A DNA stretch of 7,121 bases from JALTID01 sp027004335 [NCBI: bacterium]. Lineage in GTDB: Bacteria > JALSQH01. The number at the start of each line of letters is the position of its first letter. Positions within the stretch are counted from its first letter, which is position 1. The DNA lies in contig JALTID010000209.1 of NCBI GenBank assembly GCA_027004335.1, positions 1 through 7,121 of the forward strand. Direction: 5' to 3'. Positions 1 to 6,555 of this stretch are shown one piece after another. The notes under the pieces were generated by a model. It had not been told where the DNA came from and made no database searches. It worked only from the letters and a program-made list of their open reading frames with translations. A program made the position numbers and the translations under genes.

Positions 1-2
1 GA

Positions 3-272
<270 letters not shown>

Positions 273-278
273 AACTTC

Positions 279-306
279 TTGACAACCGTTATGACAAATG
301 TATAAT
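279..306 (+). promoter_or_regulatory. Sigma-70-type promoter of the TSUP-DUF364 operon
   Basis: A perfect -35 box TTGACA (279-284) and a perfect -10 box TATAAT (301-306) are separated by 16 bases, one base short of optimal. The expected transcription start is near 312-314. The element begins seven bases after the tgt stop codon. A 36-base stretch (276-311) matches 1919-1954, the promoter of the ModE-like gene, at 32 of 36 positions, so the two operons appear to share a duplicated control region. Confidence 0.88.
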
Positions 307-310
307 AACG
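287..310 (+). promoter_or_regulatory. ModE-like operator 1
   Basis: CGTTAT (287-292) and its exact reverse complement ATAACG (305-310) are separated by 12 bases. From memory, the operator of the E. coli modA promoter has the same half-sites and spacing. The element lies between the -35 box and the start point and covers the -10 box, a position that favours repression. The likely ligand is the ModE-type protein encoded at 1957-2310. Binding is inferred from the sequence and the neighbouring regulator gene. Confidence 0.75.
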
Positions 311-323
311 AATTAACTGTTGA

Positions 324-1121
324 ATGGGAGAAATGATAATACACTACTTTTTGACATTTCTAACAGGTATCTTAGCAGGTACTTTAGGAGGGCTTCTCGG
401 CATTGGTGGAGGAATTATTGTTATGCCGTACCTTAAATTTATCATCGGCCTCCCAATTATGTATGCAGCTGGGACAACAGTAATTACCGTTTTTTTCACC
501 ACATTTGGCGGAACAATTAAGCATCACCGACTTGGCCACATCCATTTTCGGGCCCTTATTCCCATAATAGCATCAGGGGCAATAATGTCAATTGTATTCT
601 CCCTAATATTTCCACATCTTCGAGTTGTTAGCCGCTGGATTAATCTTGGAATGGGGATACTATTTCTCATTGTATCGTTAAGAATGATTGCCGATGCAAT
701 ATGGCTTTCAAATATAATGAGATCCCCTCCACAGGACACTTCAGCAAAAAATAAATTATGGCAAAAAATCACAGTTGGTGCAATAGCAGGGGCATTGCCA
801 GGATTGCTTGGTATTGGTAGTGGTGCAATATTTGTCCCAGTATTTACATTCCTCTTTGGTATGCCGATAAAAGTCGCAATTGGTTCATCACTTGCATGCT
901 TTTCAATAAATGCATTTATCAGTTCAGCCATGAAAGCTTTCCAGGGATTTGTATACTGGGATATCGCTATCCCTATTGCCATTGGGGCGTTTTTCGGTGC
1001 AAATATAGGTGCAAAACTAAATAAAATTTTCCCATCTAAAGTATTGCGGTTTTTATTTGGATCTTTATTTTTATATGTTGCTATAAAATTTATATTGTTG
1101 TTCTGGGGGGTGAAAATATGA
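324..1121 (+). CDS. TSUP (TauE/SafE) family membrane transporter, candidate oxyanion carrier
   Basis: The 265-residue, strongly hydrophobic protein has the internal duplication of the TauE/SafE family and about eight membrane segments. The first-half motif is GGLLGIGGG (about residues 22-30) and the second-half counterpart is GLLGIGSG (about 159-166). Further family features are GTT-ITVFFTTFGG after the first repeat, HHRLGHI, and a C-terminal GAFFGANIGAKL. The only sizeable polar loop is near residues 130-145. Family members move sulfonates, sulfite and related anions. TSUP genes have also been reported under tungstate-responsive regulators (TunR) in sulfate-reducing bacteria, so with a ModE-like operator upstream, molybdate or tungstate is the favoured guess. 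The start is uncertain: ATG 324 lacks a Shine-Dalgarno and would leave a leader of about 11 bases, while ATG 333 has GGGAG only two bases away. The stop overlaps the next gene by 4 bases. Five of seven arginines use CGN codons, unlike the second operon. Confidence 0.9.
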   Translation: MGEMIIHYFLTFLTGILAGTLGGLLGIGGGIIVMPYLKFIIGLPIMYAAGTTVITVFFTTFGGTIKHHRLGHIHFRALIPIIASGAIMSIVFSLIFPHLRVVSRWINLGMGILFLIVSLRMIADAIWLSNIMRSPPQDTSAKNKLWQKITVGAIAGALPGLLGIGSGAIFVPVFTFLFGMPIKVAIGSSLACFSINAFISSAMKAFQGFVYWDIAIPIAIGAFFGANIGAKLNKIFPSKVLRFLFGSLFLYVAIKFILLFWGVKI

Positions 1122-1879
1122 CTAATACTCCAAAAATAATTGAACAGGCAAAAAATAGATTAATTGAAATGATCACCAACAAAAGTATTTTTGATGCCAG
1201 AGTCTCTGTTCTTGCTCGGGCACTAACTCCCGAAGAGGCCATTGGTACCCCGGGGCGACGGGATTTTCCAATAATAATTGGAAAAGAGAAAATGCTTGAA
1301 GCAAAAGTTTTAGGTTTTCGGGGGCAGGCATTTACTGACTCACGAAAAGAATTTATTGGTACTCTGAAAGAAGTTCTTGAAATGCCCTTAAATACAAACA
1401 GTAATCGTGCAATATTTGTAGCAGTTTTTAATGCTCTTATGCGATATTTTGGAAAAGCAAATGGTACAGTCCACTGTAAAAATGAAGAACCTGAAAGATG
1501 TGCAGTTGAAATTGCGGATTTTATACACAACAATTTTCATCCCAAAAAAGTTGGATTAATAGGTTTAAATCCCGCCATTGCTGAGGCTCTTTCGAAGAAG
1601 TTTGGCGGTGATAATCTTTTGATTACAGATCTTTACATTAAGAATATCGGGAGAAAAAAATTTGGTACAAAAATCTTTGATGGCAATATCATGAATGAAA
1701 AACTGATTCAAGCTTCTGATTTTGTACTAATTACTGGAACAACAATTGTTAATGATACCTTTGATGAAATTATGTCAGCGGTGAAAAAATACAACAAAGA
1801 ATATACTTTATACGGAGTAACCAGTGCAGGTATATGCTCGCTTTTTGATATGCCTAGAATCTGCCCTTATAGTAAATAA
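1118..1879 (+). CDS. DUF4213/DUF364 family protein, putative heavy-metal chelation
   Basis: The 253-residue cytoplasmic protein appears to have an enolase-N-like DUF4213 region (about 1-100) followed by the DUF364 Rossmann-like domain (about 112-250). Recognisable motifs are TVHC followed by NEEPERC (117-128), the strand-turn KVGLIGLNPAIAEAL (144-158), LITGTTIVND (204-213) and a cysteine-containing end, GICSLFDMPRICPY (238-251). The conserved Cys, His and acidic residues underlie the family label of putative metal chelation; the biochemical role is unknown. The gene overlaps the TSUP gene by ATGA and is preceded by a G-rich ribosome site at about 1105-1112, so translation is probably coupled. 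Membership in a ModE-like controlled operon suggests it handles molybdenum, tungsten or a related metal, as scaffold, sensor or detoxifier (inference). Seven of twelve arginines use CGN codons, as in its partner. No convincing terminator follows it. Confidence 0.85.
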   Translation: MTNTPKIIEQAKNRLIEMITNKSIFDARVSVLARALTPEEAIGTPGRRDFPIIIGKEKMLEAKVLGFRGQAFTDSRKEFIGTLKEVLEMPLNTNSNRAIFVAVFNALMRYFGKANGTVHCKNEEPERCAVEIADFIHNNFHPKKVGLIGLNPAIAEALSKKFGGDNLLITDLYIKNIGRKKFGTKIFDGNIMNEKLIQASDFVLITGTTIVNDTFDEIMSAVKKYNKEYTLYGVTSAGICSLFDMPRICPYSK

Positions 1880-1921
1880 CTCTTTAAAGAAAAAAAGAGT
1901 ATATTCCACAAATTTAAATTC

Positions 1922-1949
1922 TTGACAATCATTATGACAAAAATATAAT
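1922..1949 (+). promoter_or_regulatory. Sigma-70-type promoter of the ModE-like/TonB/ECF operon
   Basis: TTGACA (1922-1927) and TATAAT (1944-1949) are both perfect, with a 16-base spacer, the same geometry as the promoter at 279-306. The ATG of the regulator is at 1957, only eight bases after the -10 box. Transcription should therefore begin at or within a base or two of the start codon, giving a leaderless message. The 77-base gap from the previous stop holds this promoter and an AT-rich 7-bp inverted repeat (1879-1900) that lacks a T-run. Confidence 0.88.
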
Positions 1950-1953
1950 AACG
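1930..1953 (+). promoter_or_regulatory. ModE-like operator 2 (autoregulatory site)
   Basis: CATTAT (1930-1935) and ATAACG (1948-1953) form an inverted repeat with a 12-base centre and one mismatch (CATTAT against the perfect CGTTAT of operator 1). It covers the -10 box and ends three bases before the ATG at 1957. A bound dimer would block RNA polymerase, so the regulator probably represses itself and the whole operon. The imperfect left half predicts somewhat weaker binding than operator 1. Confidence 0.72.
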
Positions 1954-1956
1954 ACT

Positions 1957-2310
1957 ATGAAGATAAAATCAAAGGTGTGGATTGAAAACGAAAAAGGCGA
2001 AACAATAATAAGCTACGGTAAGTATATCTTATTAAAAGAAATTGAAAAAAAAGGCTCAATCTCAGCAGCTGCAAAAAAAATGGGAACCCCCTTTCGTAAG
2101 GCCTGGGTTATGGTTAAAACCATGAATGAAAGAAGCCTTAAACCTCTAGTTGTTACAAGATCTGGGGGAAAAGATGGAGGAGGAGCTGAATTGACAGAAG
2201 AAGGGAAAAAACTTGTCAGGTTATTTGAGACAATCAACAATAATGTGGAAAATTCTCTCAGGTCATTTGAAAACTTAATAAACATAAAAGAGGAGAAGAA
2301 AGATGGTTAA
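1957..2310 (+). CDS. ModE-type regulator, DNA-binding domain only
   Basis: The 117-residue protein matches the N-terminal winged-helix domain of the molybdate regulator ModE. It starts with a short beta strand region (KVWIENEKGE), then GKYILLKEIEKKGSISAAAKKMG (helix-turn-helix, about residues 21-43), FRKAWVMVKTMNE, a glycine-rich wing GGKDGGGAELT (70-80) and a terminal helix from about 80 to 105 suited to dimerisation. The two molbindin/TOBE domains that bind molybdate in full-length ModE (about 260 residues) are absent, and the chain ends normally, so this is a natural short form rather than a truncation. Such forms may depend on a separate Mop/molbindin protein or another signal. The start lacks a Shine-Dalgarno because the promoter abuts it, and no nearby ATG would keep the helix-turn-helix. 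Its last 8 bases overlap the receptor gene. It probably controls operators at 287-310 and 1930-1953. Confidence 0.88.
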   Translation: MKIKSKVWIENEKGETIISYGKYILLKEIEKKGSISAAAKKMGTPFRKAWVMVKTMNERSLKPLVVTRSGGKDGGGAELTEEGKKLVRLFETINNNVENSLRSFENLINIKEEKKDG

Positions 2311-4273
2311 GTTATTGCTCTACTTTTTTATCTCGGTAACAACATCAACTTCGTCTTCACCTGTAACACACACTGCAGCATATCCGAAACCTACTACAAC
2401 TACAGGGAAAACTGTTATGACAGAAAAGGTAAAATCATTTACTCAAATCCCGACCATCGGTGAAGTCGTAATCACAGGCAAAAGATCTGTTCCCGCGGTC
2501 AGGATCCTCATCCCCCGGAAAAGTATTGAAGAAAACGGCGTAGAAAGCAGCGATAAGATAACAAAGATCACACCTGTTTTAAATGTGGAAGATACTTCAA
2601 GGGGTGATAGGTATCTGTATTTAGCAGGCTTTAATTACAGACAGATTCAGATGTATTTAGATGGGGTCCCTGTTTACATTCCTTACAGCGGAGATATTGG
2701 TGCTGATCTCCTGAAACTGGTAAATATAAAGGAAATAGTTGTGGAACCTGTTCTTCCATCTTTATTTTATGGTCCCAATGCTATGGGAGGAGCAATAAAC
2801 ATTCTCTCCACCACCCCCACCGGTGGGATACATGGGAAGTTTTCAGCAGAAATTAATCAGGTGAGCAATAAAAATGGCAGGTTCAATATTTCAGCAGGAG
2901 AGAATAATTACTATGCAGGTGCAAGCGGGATGATATGGAATTCACCGGGCTTTCCTCTTTCAAAAAAATTTACCTCCTCTCTCAACGAAAATGGGGAGGT
3001 GAGGGAAAACAGCTACACAAAGGGATACACCTTCTTCGGATATACTGGATATAACAGGAATCAACTAAACTTTTTCACCCTAAGATACTACAAAACCTCA
3101 ATGGAAAAAGGGGTACCACCAGAAGTGGGTTCAACAAAACCCAGATACTGGAGATTCACAGATTGGGAAAAAGAATTTTTAAATTTTGTGGGGAGGAAAT
3201 CTCTGGGAGAAAATAGTTACATCAAACTTAACAGTGCATATACAGGGTATTATAATGTTCTTGATTCTTACGATGACAGCACCTATTCAACCCAGACAAA
3301 AAGATACGCTTTCCACTCCACCTATGATGATTACTCTCTTCTTTCATCCCTCACAGGAGGAATAACAAAGGGGATAATATCCACGGATCTACTTTTCACC
3401 TACAGAAAAGATATTCACAGGGAGCAACCAGACTACAACGAAGAATGGTCAGGATATGGTCAGGAGATATATTCAGCTGGATTAAGATCCACCGCATCGG
3501 CAAAAAAGATTATTTTCTCAGCCGAGGGAAGGTATGACAAACTCGCGGCTTTTAAATACCCCAACAGCGATGCACTTAATTACAGAGCCTCTTTAAGGTA
3601 CAATTTCAAAAATGGAAACGCAGGTATTGCAATTGGTTCCACTACAAGATTCCCCACCATGAAGGAAAAATACTCCTATCATCTTGGTAGAAGCATACCC
3701 AATCCCAATCTTAAACCTGAATCACAGGATGCTATCATACTTAATTTTTCAACTCCGCCTTTTTACGGTATAAAAATTAACGGCTTTGGTTATTATTCAA
3801 AACTTAAAAATCTTATAGAAAGTGTGAAAATTAATTCCTCAACAGATCAGAATCAGAACATAAGCAGGGCTTTTCTTACAGGATTTTATTTGGAGGGCCT
3901 CTACCAGAAAAGCGGGATCCTGCTTAAAGCTGCACTACAGGGAACTTGGACAAAGGACCTTGAACATGACACCACCCTTCCATACAGGCCAAGATGGAGA
4001 AGTATACTATCTGCTGGATATTCAGGAAAGAAATTTTCCCTACTAATTTCTCTTAATGGTCAGTATATAACCTTCTATGAGGGTAAAGATGTCACAGACC
4101 TTCACAAGTTAGGAAGCTGGACAACGATTGGCCTACACGGTGATTTCCACATTGACCGTAATATAAAAATTTATACAACGGTTGAAAACCTTTTTGATAA
4201 AAACTATGAAACAGATCACGGATTTCCTGCTGCAGGAAGAGAGATTTTCGCGGGGATTGTGAGTAGTTTTTAG
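2303..4273 (+). CDS. TonB-dependent outer-membrane receptor
   Basis: The 656-residue protein has the full plan of a TonB-dependent transporter. A short hydrophobic N-terminus (LLLYFFISV, residues 4-12) and a Ser/Thr-rich stretch form an atypical signal region, with cleavage plausible near residues 25-26. GEVVITGKR (53-61) resembles a TonB box. The plug spans about 65-172, with MYLDGVPVYIPY (117-128), LVNIKEIVVEP (139-149) and FYGPNAMGGAINI (155-167). The rest is a beta barrel rich in alternating aromatic strands, ending with VENLFDKNYE and a terminal phenylalanine typical of BAM substrates. Family members import siderophores, cobalamin, metals or sugars using TonB-ExbB-ExbD, which are not encoded here. 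The substrate cannot be read from sequence. Co-transcription with a ModE-type regulator and an ECF importer suggests a Mo/W chelate or cofactor. ATG 2303 overlaps the regulator stop and has AGGAG at 2291-2295, seven bases upstream. Only 2 of 28 arginines are CGN. Confidence 0.93.
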   Translation: MVKLLLYFFISVTTSTSSSPVTHTAAYPKPTTTTGKTVMTEKVKSFTQIPTIGEVVITGKRSVPAVRILIPRKSIEENGVESSDKITKITPVLNVEDTSRGDRYLYLAGFNYRQIQMYLDGVPVYIPYSGDIGADLLKLVNIKEIVVEPVLPSLFYGPNAMGGAINILSTTPTGGIHGKFSAEINQVSNKNGRFNISAGENNYYAGASGMIWNSPGFPLSKKFTSSLNENGEVRENSYTKGYTFFGYTGYNRNQLNFFTLRYYKTSMEKGVPPEVGSTKPRYWRFTDWEKEFLNFVGRKSLGENSYIKLNSAYTGYYNVLDSYDDSTYSTQTKRYAFHSTYDDYSLLSSLTGGITKGIISTDLLFTYRKDIHREQPDYNEEWSGYGQEIYSAGLRSTASAKKIIFSAEGRYDKLAAFKYPNSDALNYRASLRYNFKNGNAGIAIGSTTRFPTMKEKYSYHLGRSIPNPNLKPESQDAIILNFSTPPFYGIKINGFGYYSKLKNLIESVKINSSTDQNQNISRAFLTGFYLEGLYQKSGILLKAALQGTWTKDLEHDTTLPYRPRWRSILSAGYSGKKFSLLISLNGQYITFYEGKDVTDLHKLGSWTTIGLHGDFHIDRNIKIYTTVENLFDKNYETDHGFPAAGREIFAGIVSSF

Positions 4274-4275
4274 GT

Positions 4276-5508
4276 ATGAGAGAAGAAGTTGCAAAACTTG
4301 ATGGGGTTTCCCTGTTTCTTGTCCGAAGAAATGAGGAAATTCTGAAAGATGTGAGTTTTTCACTCTCGGAAGGGGAACTCATTGTAATCAGAGGACCAAC
4401 AGGAAGTGGAAAATCACTTTTATTAAAATCAATTGCGGGGAGCAACCTTCAAGGAATAAAAGTAAGGGGAAAAATTAAAACCATTCATGAAAAAATCAGG
4501 GTGCCGCAGGATCCATCTTCGCTGCTGCTGACCCCTTCCGTAAGAACCTTACTATCGTTTCATGATTTTGAAAAGGCTTCAAGGCTACTGGAATATTTCG
4601 GAAAAGAAGAACTGCTCCACAGGAAAACTTACCATCTATCATATGGAGAAAAGAAAATAATTACCCTTCTCCACGCATTAACTTCCTCATCAAAACTTCT
4701 CTTGCTTGATGAACCATTCTCAGGTCTTGATAGCAGGAGAAGAGAAACTCTAAAATGGATTATTGATGAGGAGAGGAAGAGAGGGAGAAGTTTCATAATT
4801 GTTGACCATACTGCAAGCCCTTTTGAAAATGGTAAAATTCTCTACATAAGTACTGCCGAAAAAAGGATAACACGGCAGAAAAGAAAACATAGAAGAGAAC
4901 TACCACCTTTAAGAAATTCAAAAAATGGGAGGGAATTACTTAAAATCAATAAAATAACTGTGAAGGTAGATGGGAAAGAAATTTTAAAAAACCTCTCTTT
5001 TACTCTCAATGAGGGGGAGTTAAAATTTATATCAGGGGAAAATGGAACGGGAAAAACCACTCTGCTCCATGCCATCTCAGGATGGGGGAAAAATGCAGAA
5101 GGTGAGATCAATTACAGAGGAAAAAAGTGGAAGAAAAAAGATCGGAAGAAAAAAACCTTTTTTCTCTCCCAGACACCGGAGAGCAGTTTTTTTTCCCTCA
5201 ATATGGATTATATGAGCAGACGTTCCGGAATCCCGGAGGAAAAAATTGAAAGAAGTAGTCTTGAAAAATTAAAGGGGATCCCCTCAATCTACTGGAGCTA
5301 TGGAGAGAAGGTAAAATTTAATCTACTCTTGGCAGATTCAAGCGAGGCGGAAATAATTATGATCGACGAGACTTTTTCATCTCTTGATTACAAATCCCTT
5401 CTTTTTCTCTACCAGAACCTCAATAGGTGGCTCAACGAAAATAGAGGTATAATAATAACAACTCCGGAAACCGGTACATCCTTTGAGGGAGTAAATCTTG
5501 ACAGGTAA
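4276..5508 (+). CDS. ECF-type ABC transporter ATPase with two fused nucleotide-binding domains
   Basis: Two ABC ATPase domains lie in one 410-residue chain, the arrangement used by some energy-coupling-factor importers in place of separate EcfA and EcfA'. Domain 1 (about 5-195) has Walker A GPTGSGKS (40-47), Q-loop Gln78, signature LSYGE (121-125), Walker B LLLLDE (141-146), D-loop SGLD and switch His178. Domain 2 (about 218-410) has Walker A GENGTGKT (254-261), Q-loop Gln299, signature WSYGE (340-344), Walker B IIMIDE (360-365) and D-loop SSLD, but the switch histidine position reads ITTPE, so no His is present. The linker (about 195-218) is very basic. The protein should power the membrane proteins encoded just downstream by ATP hydrolysis on the cytoplasmic face. 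The gene starts two bases after the receptor stop, with only a weak ribosome site, and overlaps the next gene by 11 bases, so coupling is likely. Confidence 0.92.
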   Translation: MREEVAKLDGVSLFLVRRNEEILKDVSFSLSEGELIVIRGPTGSGKSLLLKSIAGSNLQGIKVRGKIKTIHEKIRVPQDPSSLLLTPSVRTLLSFHDFEKASRLLEYFGKEELLHRKTYHLSYGEKKIITLLHALTSSSKLLLLDEPFSGLDSRRRETLKWIIDEERKRGRSFIIVDHTASPFENGKILYISTAEKRITRQKRKHRRELPPLRNSKNGRELLKINKITVKVDGKEILKNLSFTLNEGELKFISGENGTGKTTLLHAISGWGKNAEGEINYRGKKWKKKDRKKKTFFLSQTPESSFFSLNMDYMSRRSGIPEEKIERSSLEKLKGIPSIYWSYGEKVKFNLLLADSSEAEIIMIDETFSSLDYKSLLFLYQNLNRWLNENRGIIITTPETGTSFEGVNLDR

Positions 5509-6034
5509 AAGAGTAGCTTACAGTGCAGTGTTCGGGATACTTATCGGGTTGTGGGAAACCCTTGCGGGGAATTTCTTACATCAACTGAGGGTCCCTTTCA
5601 CAGGAGAGACCCTATCATTTTTTGACATTCTTATCTTCGCCTATATTTTTCAGAAAACAAGGGACAGAAATATCATACTCTACTCCGTAGCAGTTGCTAT
5701 AGCAATAAGGATCACTCTCATGGGTACATTTTCTCTTGGTCCCATCATTGGAGTAGCTGCCATATCTCTTCTTTTCTATACAGGGACAATTTTGAAAAAA
5801 ATCGCATATCTTGCAGGAGGAACACTGGCGGGACTCTGGTCCCCCTTTTATTTTGGAATAATAAAAGTAAAACTCCTGGGACCTGAACTTCTCCAATCAT
5901 ATAAATTTTTATTTAAAAAAGCCGGGATCACCTTCACTCCAGAAGAGTTAATAATCCTTCTAATAATCGTCGGTGGGGTATCAGGTCTACTGGCAGGGAT
6001 CGCAGGGCAAAAGCTGGGAAGAGATCTACCATGA
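5498..6034 (+). CDS. Small multi-pass membrane protein, candidate ECF substrate-binding S component
   Basis: The 178-residue protein has about five or six hydrophobic segments (roughly 7-26, 41-52, 57-76, 82-98, 103-122, 148-170), the size and topology of ECF S components, which bind the substrate within the membrane. The first segment contains AYSAVFG, small residues spaced as in the S-component face that contacts EcfT. It lies between the double ATPase and an EcfT-like gene, the classic order. I do not recognise a specific S family, so the ligand is unknown; WETLAGNFLHQL (19-30) and PFTGETLSF (33-41) look like candidate conserved segments. The start is a TTG at 5498 with GAGGGA at 5485-5490, seven bases upstream, overlapping the ATPase gene by 11 bases; an in-frame GTG at 5528 is a poorer alternative. 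It overlaps the next gene by ATGA. All six arginines are AGA/AGG. Confidence 0.75.
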   Translation: MTGKRVAYSAVFGILIGLWETLAGNFLHQLRVPFTGETLSFFDILIFAYIFQKTRDRNIILYSVAVAIAIRITLMGTFSLGPIIGVAAISLLFYTGTILKKIAYLAGGTLAGLWSPFYFGIIKVKLLGPELLQSYKFLFKKAGITFTPEELIILLIIVGGVSGLLAGIAGQKLGRDLP

Positions 6035-6555
6035 ACCTGATAATTGGAACATTTTTGATAATAATAAGCATCCTGAAGCTGAATTTAATAAAGGCGGGAG
6101 GAGTGGCTTTACTCTCATTGATCCTTCTCTTTCCTCAGACAAAGATAAAAAAATTTGTATCAATTTTTGTAATACTAACTCTTATCCCACCATTTCTCGC
6201 GCCTGAAAAATTCAATCTTCTCATGCTGAATTCCCTTAAGATTACCATCAGATTTTCAGGTTTCTTTTTAATCATACTCTGGATAAATAAAAAATTCTCG
6301 GAGATAGACATCATCTCCTTCCCTCTACCTACATCAATAACTGCTCCTGTAACTCTTGCACTGAATATCCTGCCCCAGATGAATGAATTCTTCTCAGTCT
6401 CAACAAAGCAGTTAAGAAAAAGAAGGGGCTGGATAAGGGACCTGCCAGAATATGTTAAATTTTTGTTAGCCTATGTTACAAATTTTGCAGAAGAACTTGG
6501 AAAAGAGGTAGAAATCACCCTATCTTTAATTGAAAATGATAAAAGAAATTACTGA
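6031..6555 (+). CDS. EcfT-like transmembrane (T) component of the ECF importer
   Basis: The 174-residue protein begins with about four membrane segments (roughly 2-18, 22-36, 41-57, 71-87) and another near 103-117. It continues into LNILPQMNEFF (111-121) and KQLRKRRGW (126-134). This corresponds to the EcfT consensus in which an L-x-x-IP-x-L segment leads to a coupling helix ending in an Ala-Arg-Gly-like motif; here the motif reads RRG (131-133). In the family this helix docks into the ATPase groove and transmits ATP-driven movement to the S component. The protein is shorter than most EcfT proteins (usually above 200 residues), but it sits in the expected place after the ATPase and S genes. 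ATG 6031 overlaps the S-component stop by 4 bases, and its own 3' end overlaps the NTPase gene by about 20 bases. All six arginines use AGA/AGG. Confidence 0.8.
   Translation: MNLIIGTFLIIISILKLNLIKAGGVALLSLILLFPQTKIKKFVSIFVILTLIPPFLAPEKFNLLMLNSLKITIRFSGFFLIILWINKKFSEIDIISFPLPTSITAPVTLALNILPQMNEFFSVSTKQLRKRRGWIRDLPEYVKFLLAYVTNFAEELGKEVEITLSLIENDKRNY

Noticed and set aside
1879-1900. Inverted repeat ACTCTTT / AAAGAGT just after the DUF364 stop, possible terminator
   Set aside because: The stem is only 7 bp and AT-rich, and no T-run follows. Read-through into operon 2 cannot be excluded, but I would not call it an intrinsic terminator.
2413-2428. TGTTATGACAG inside the receptor gene resembles the left half of the ModE-like operator
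   Set aside because: There is no matching right half at the 12-base distance and no promoter boxes around it, so it is probably chance.
4092-4445. Open frame of 117 codons on the - strand across the receptor/ATPase junction
   Set aside because: It is a shadow of two well-supported + strand genes and shows no recognisable domain or ribosome site.
5973-6206. Open frame of 77 codons on the + strand across the S/T component junction
   Set aside because: It lies wholly inside two overlapping membrane-protein genes, has a low-complexity polar translation and no family resemblance.
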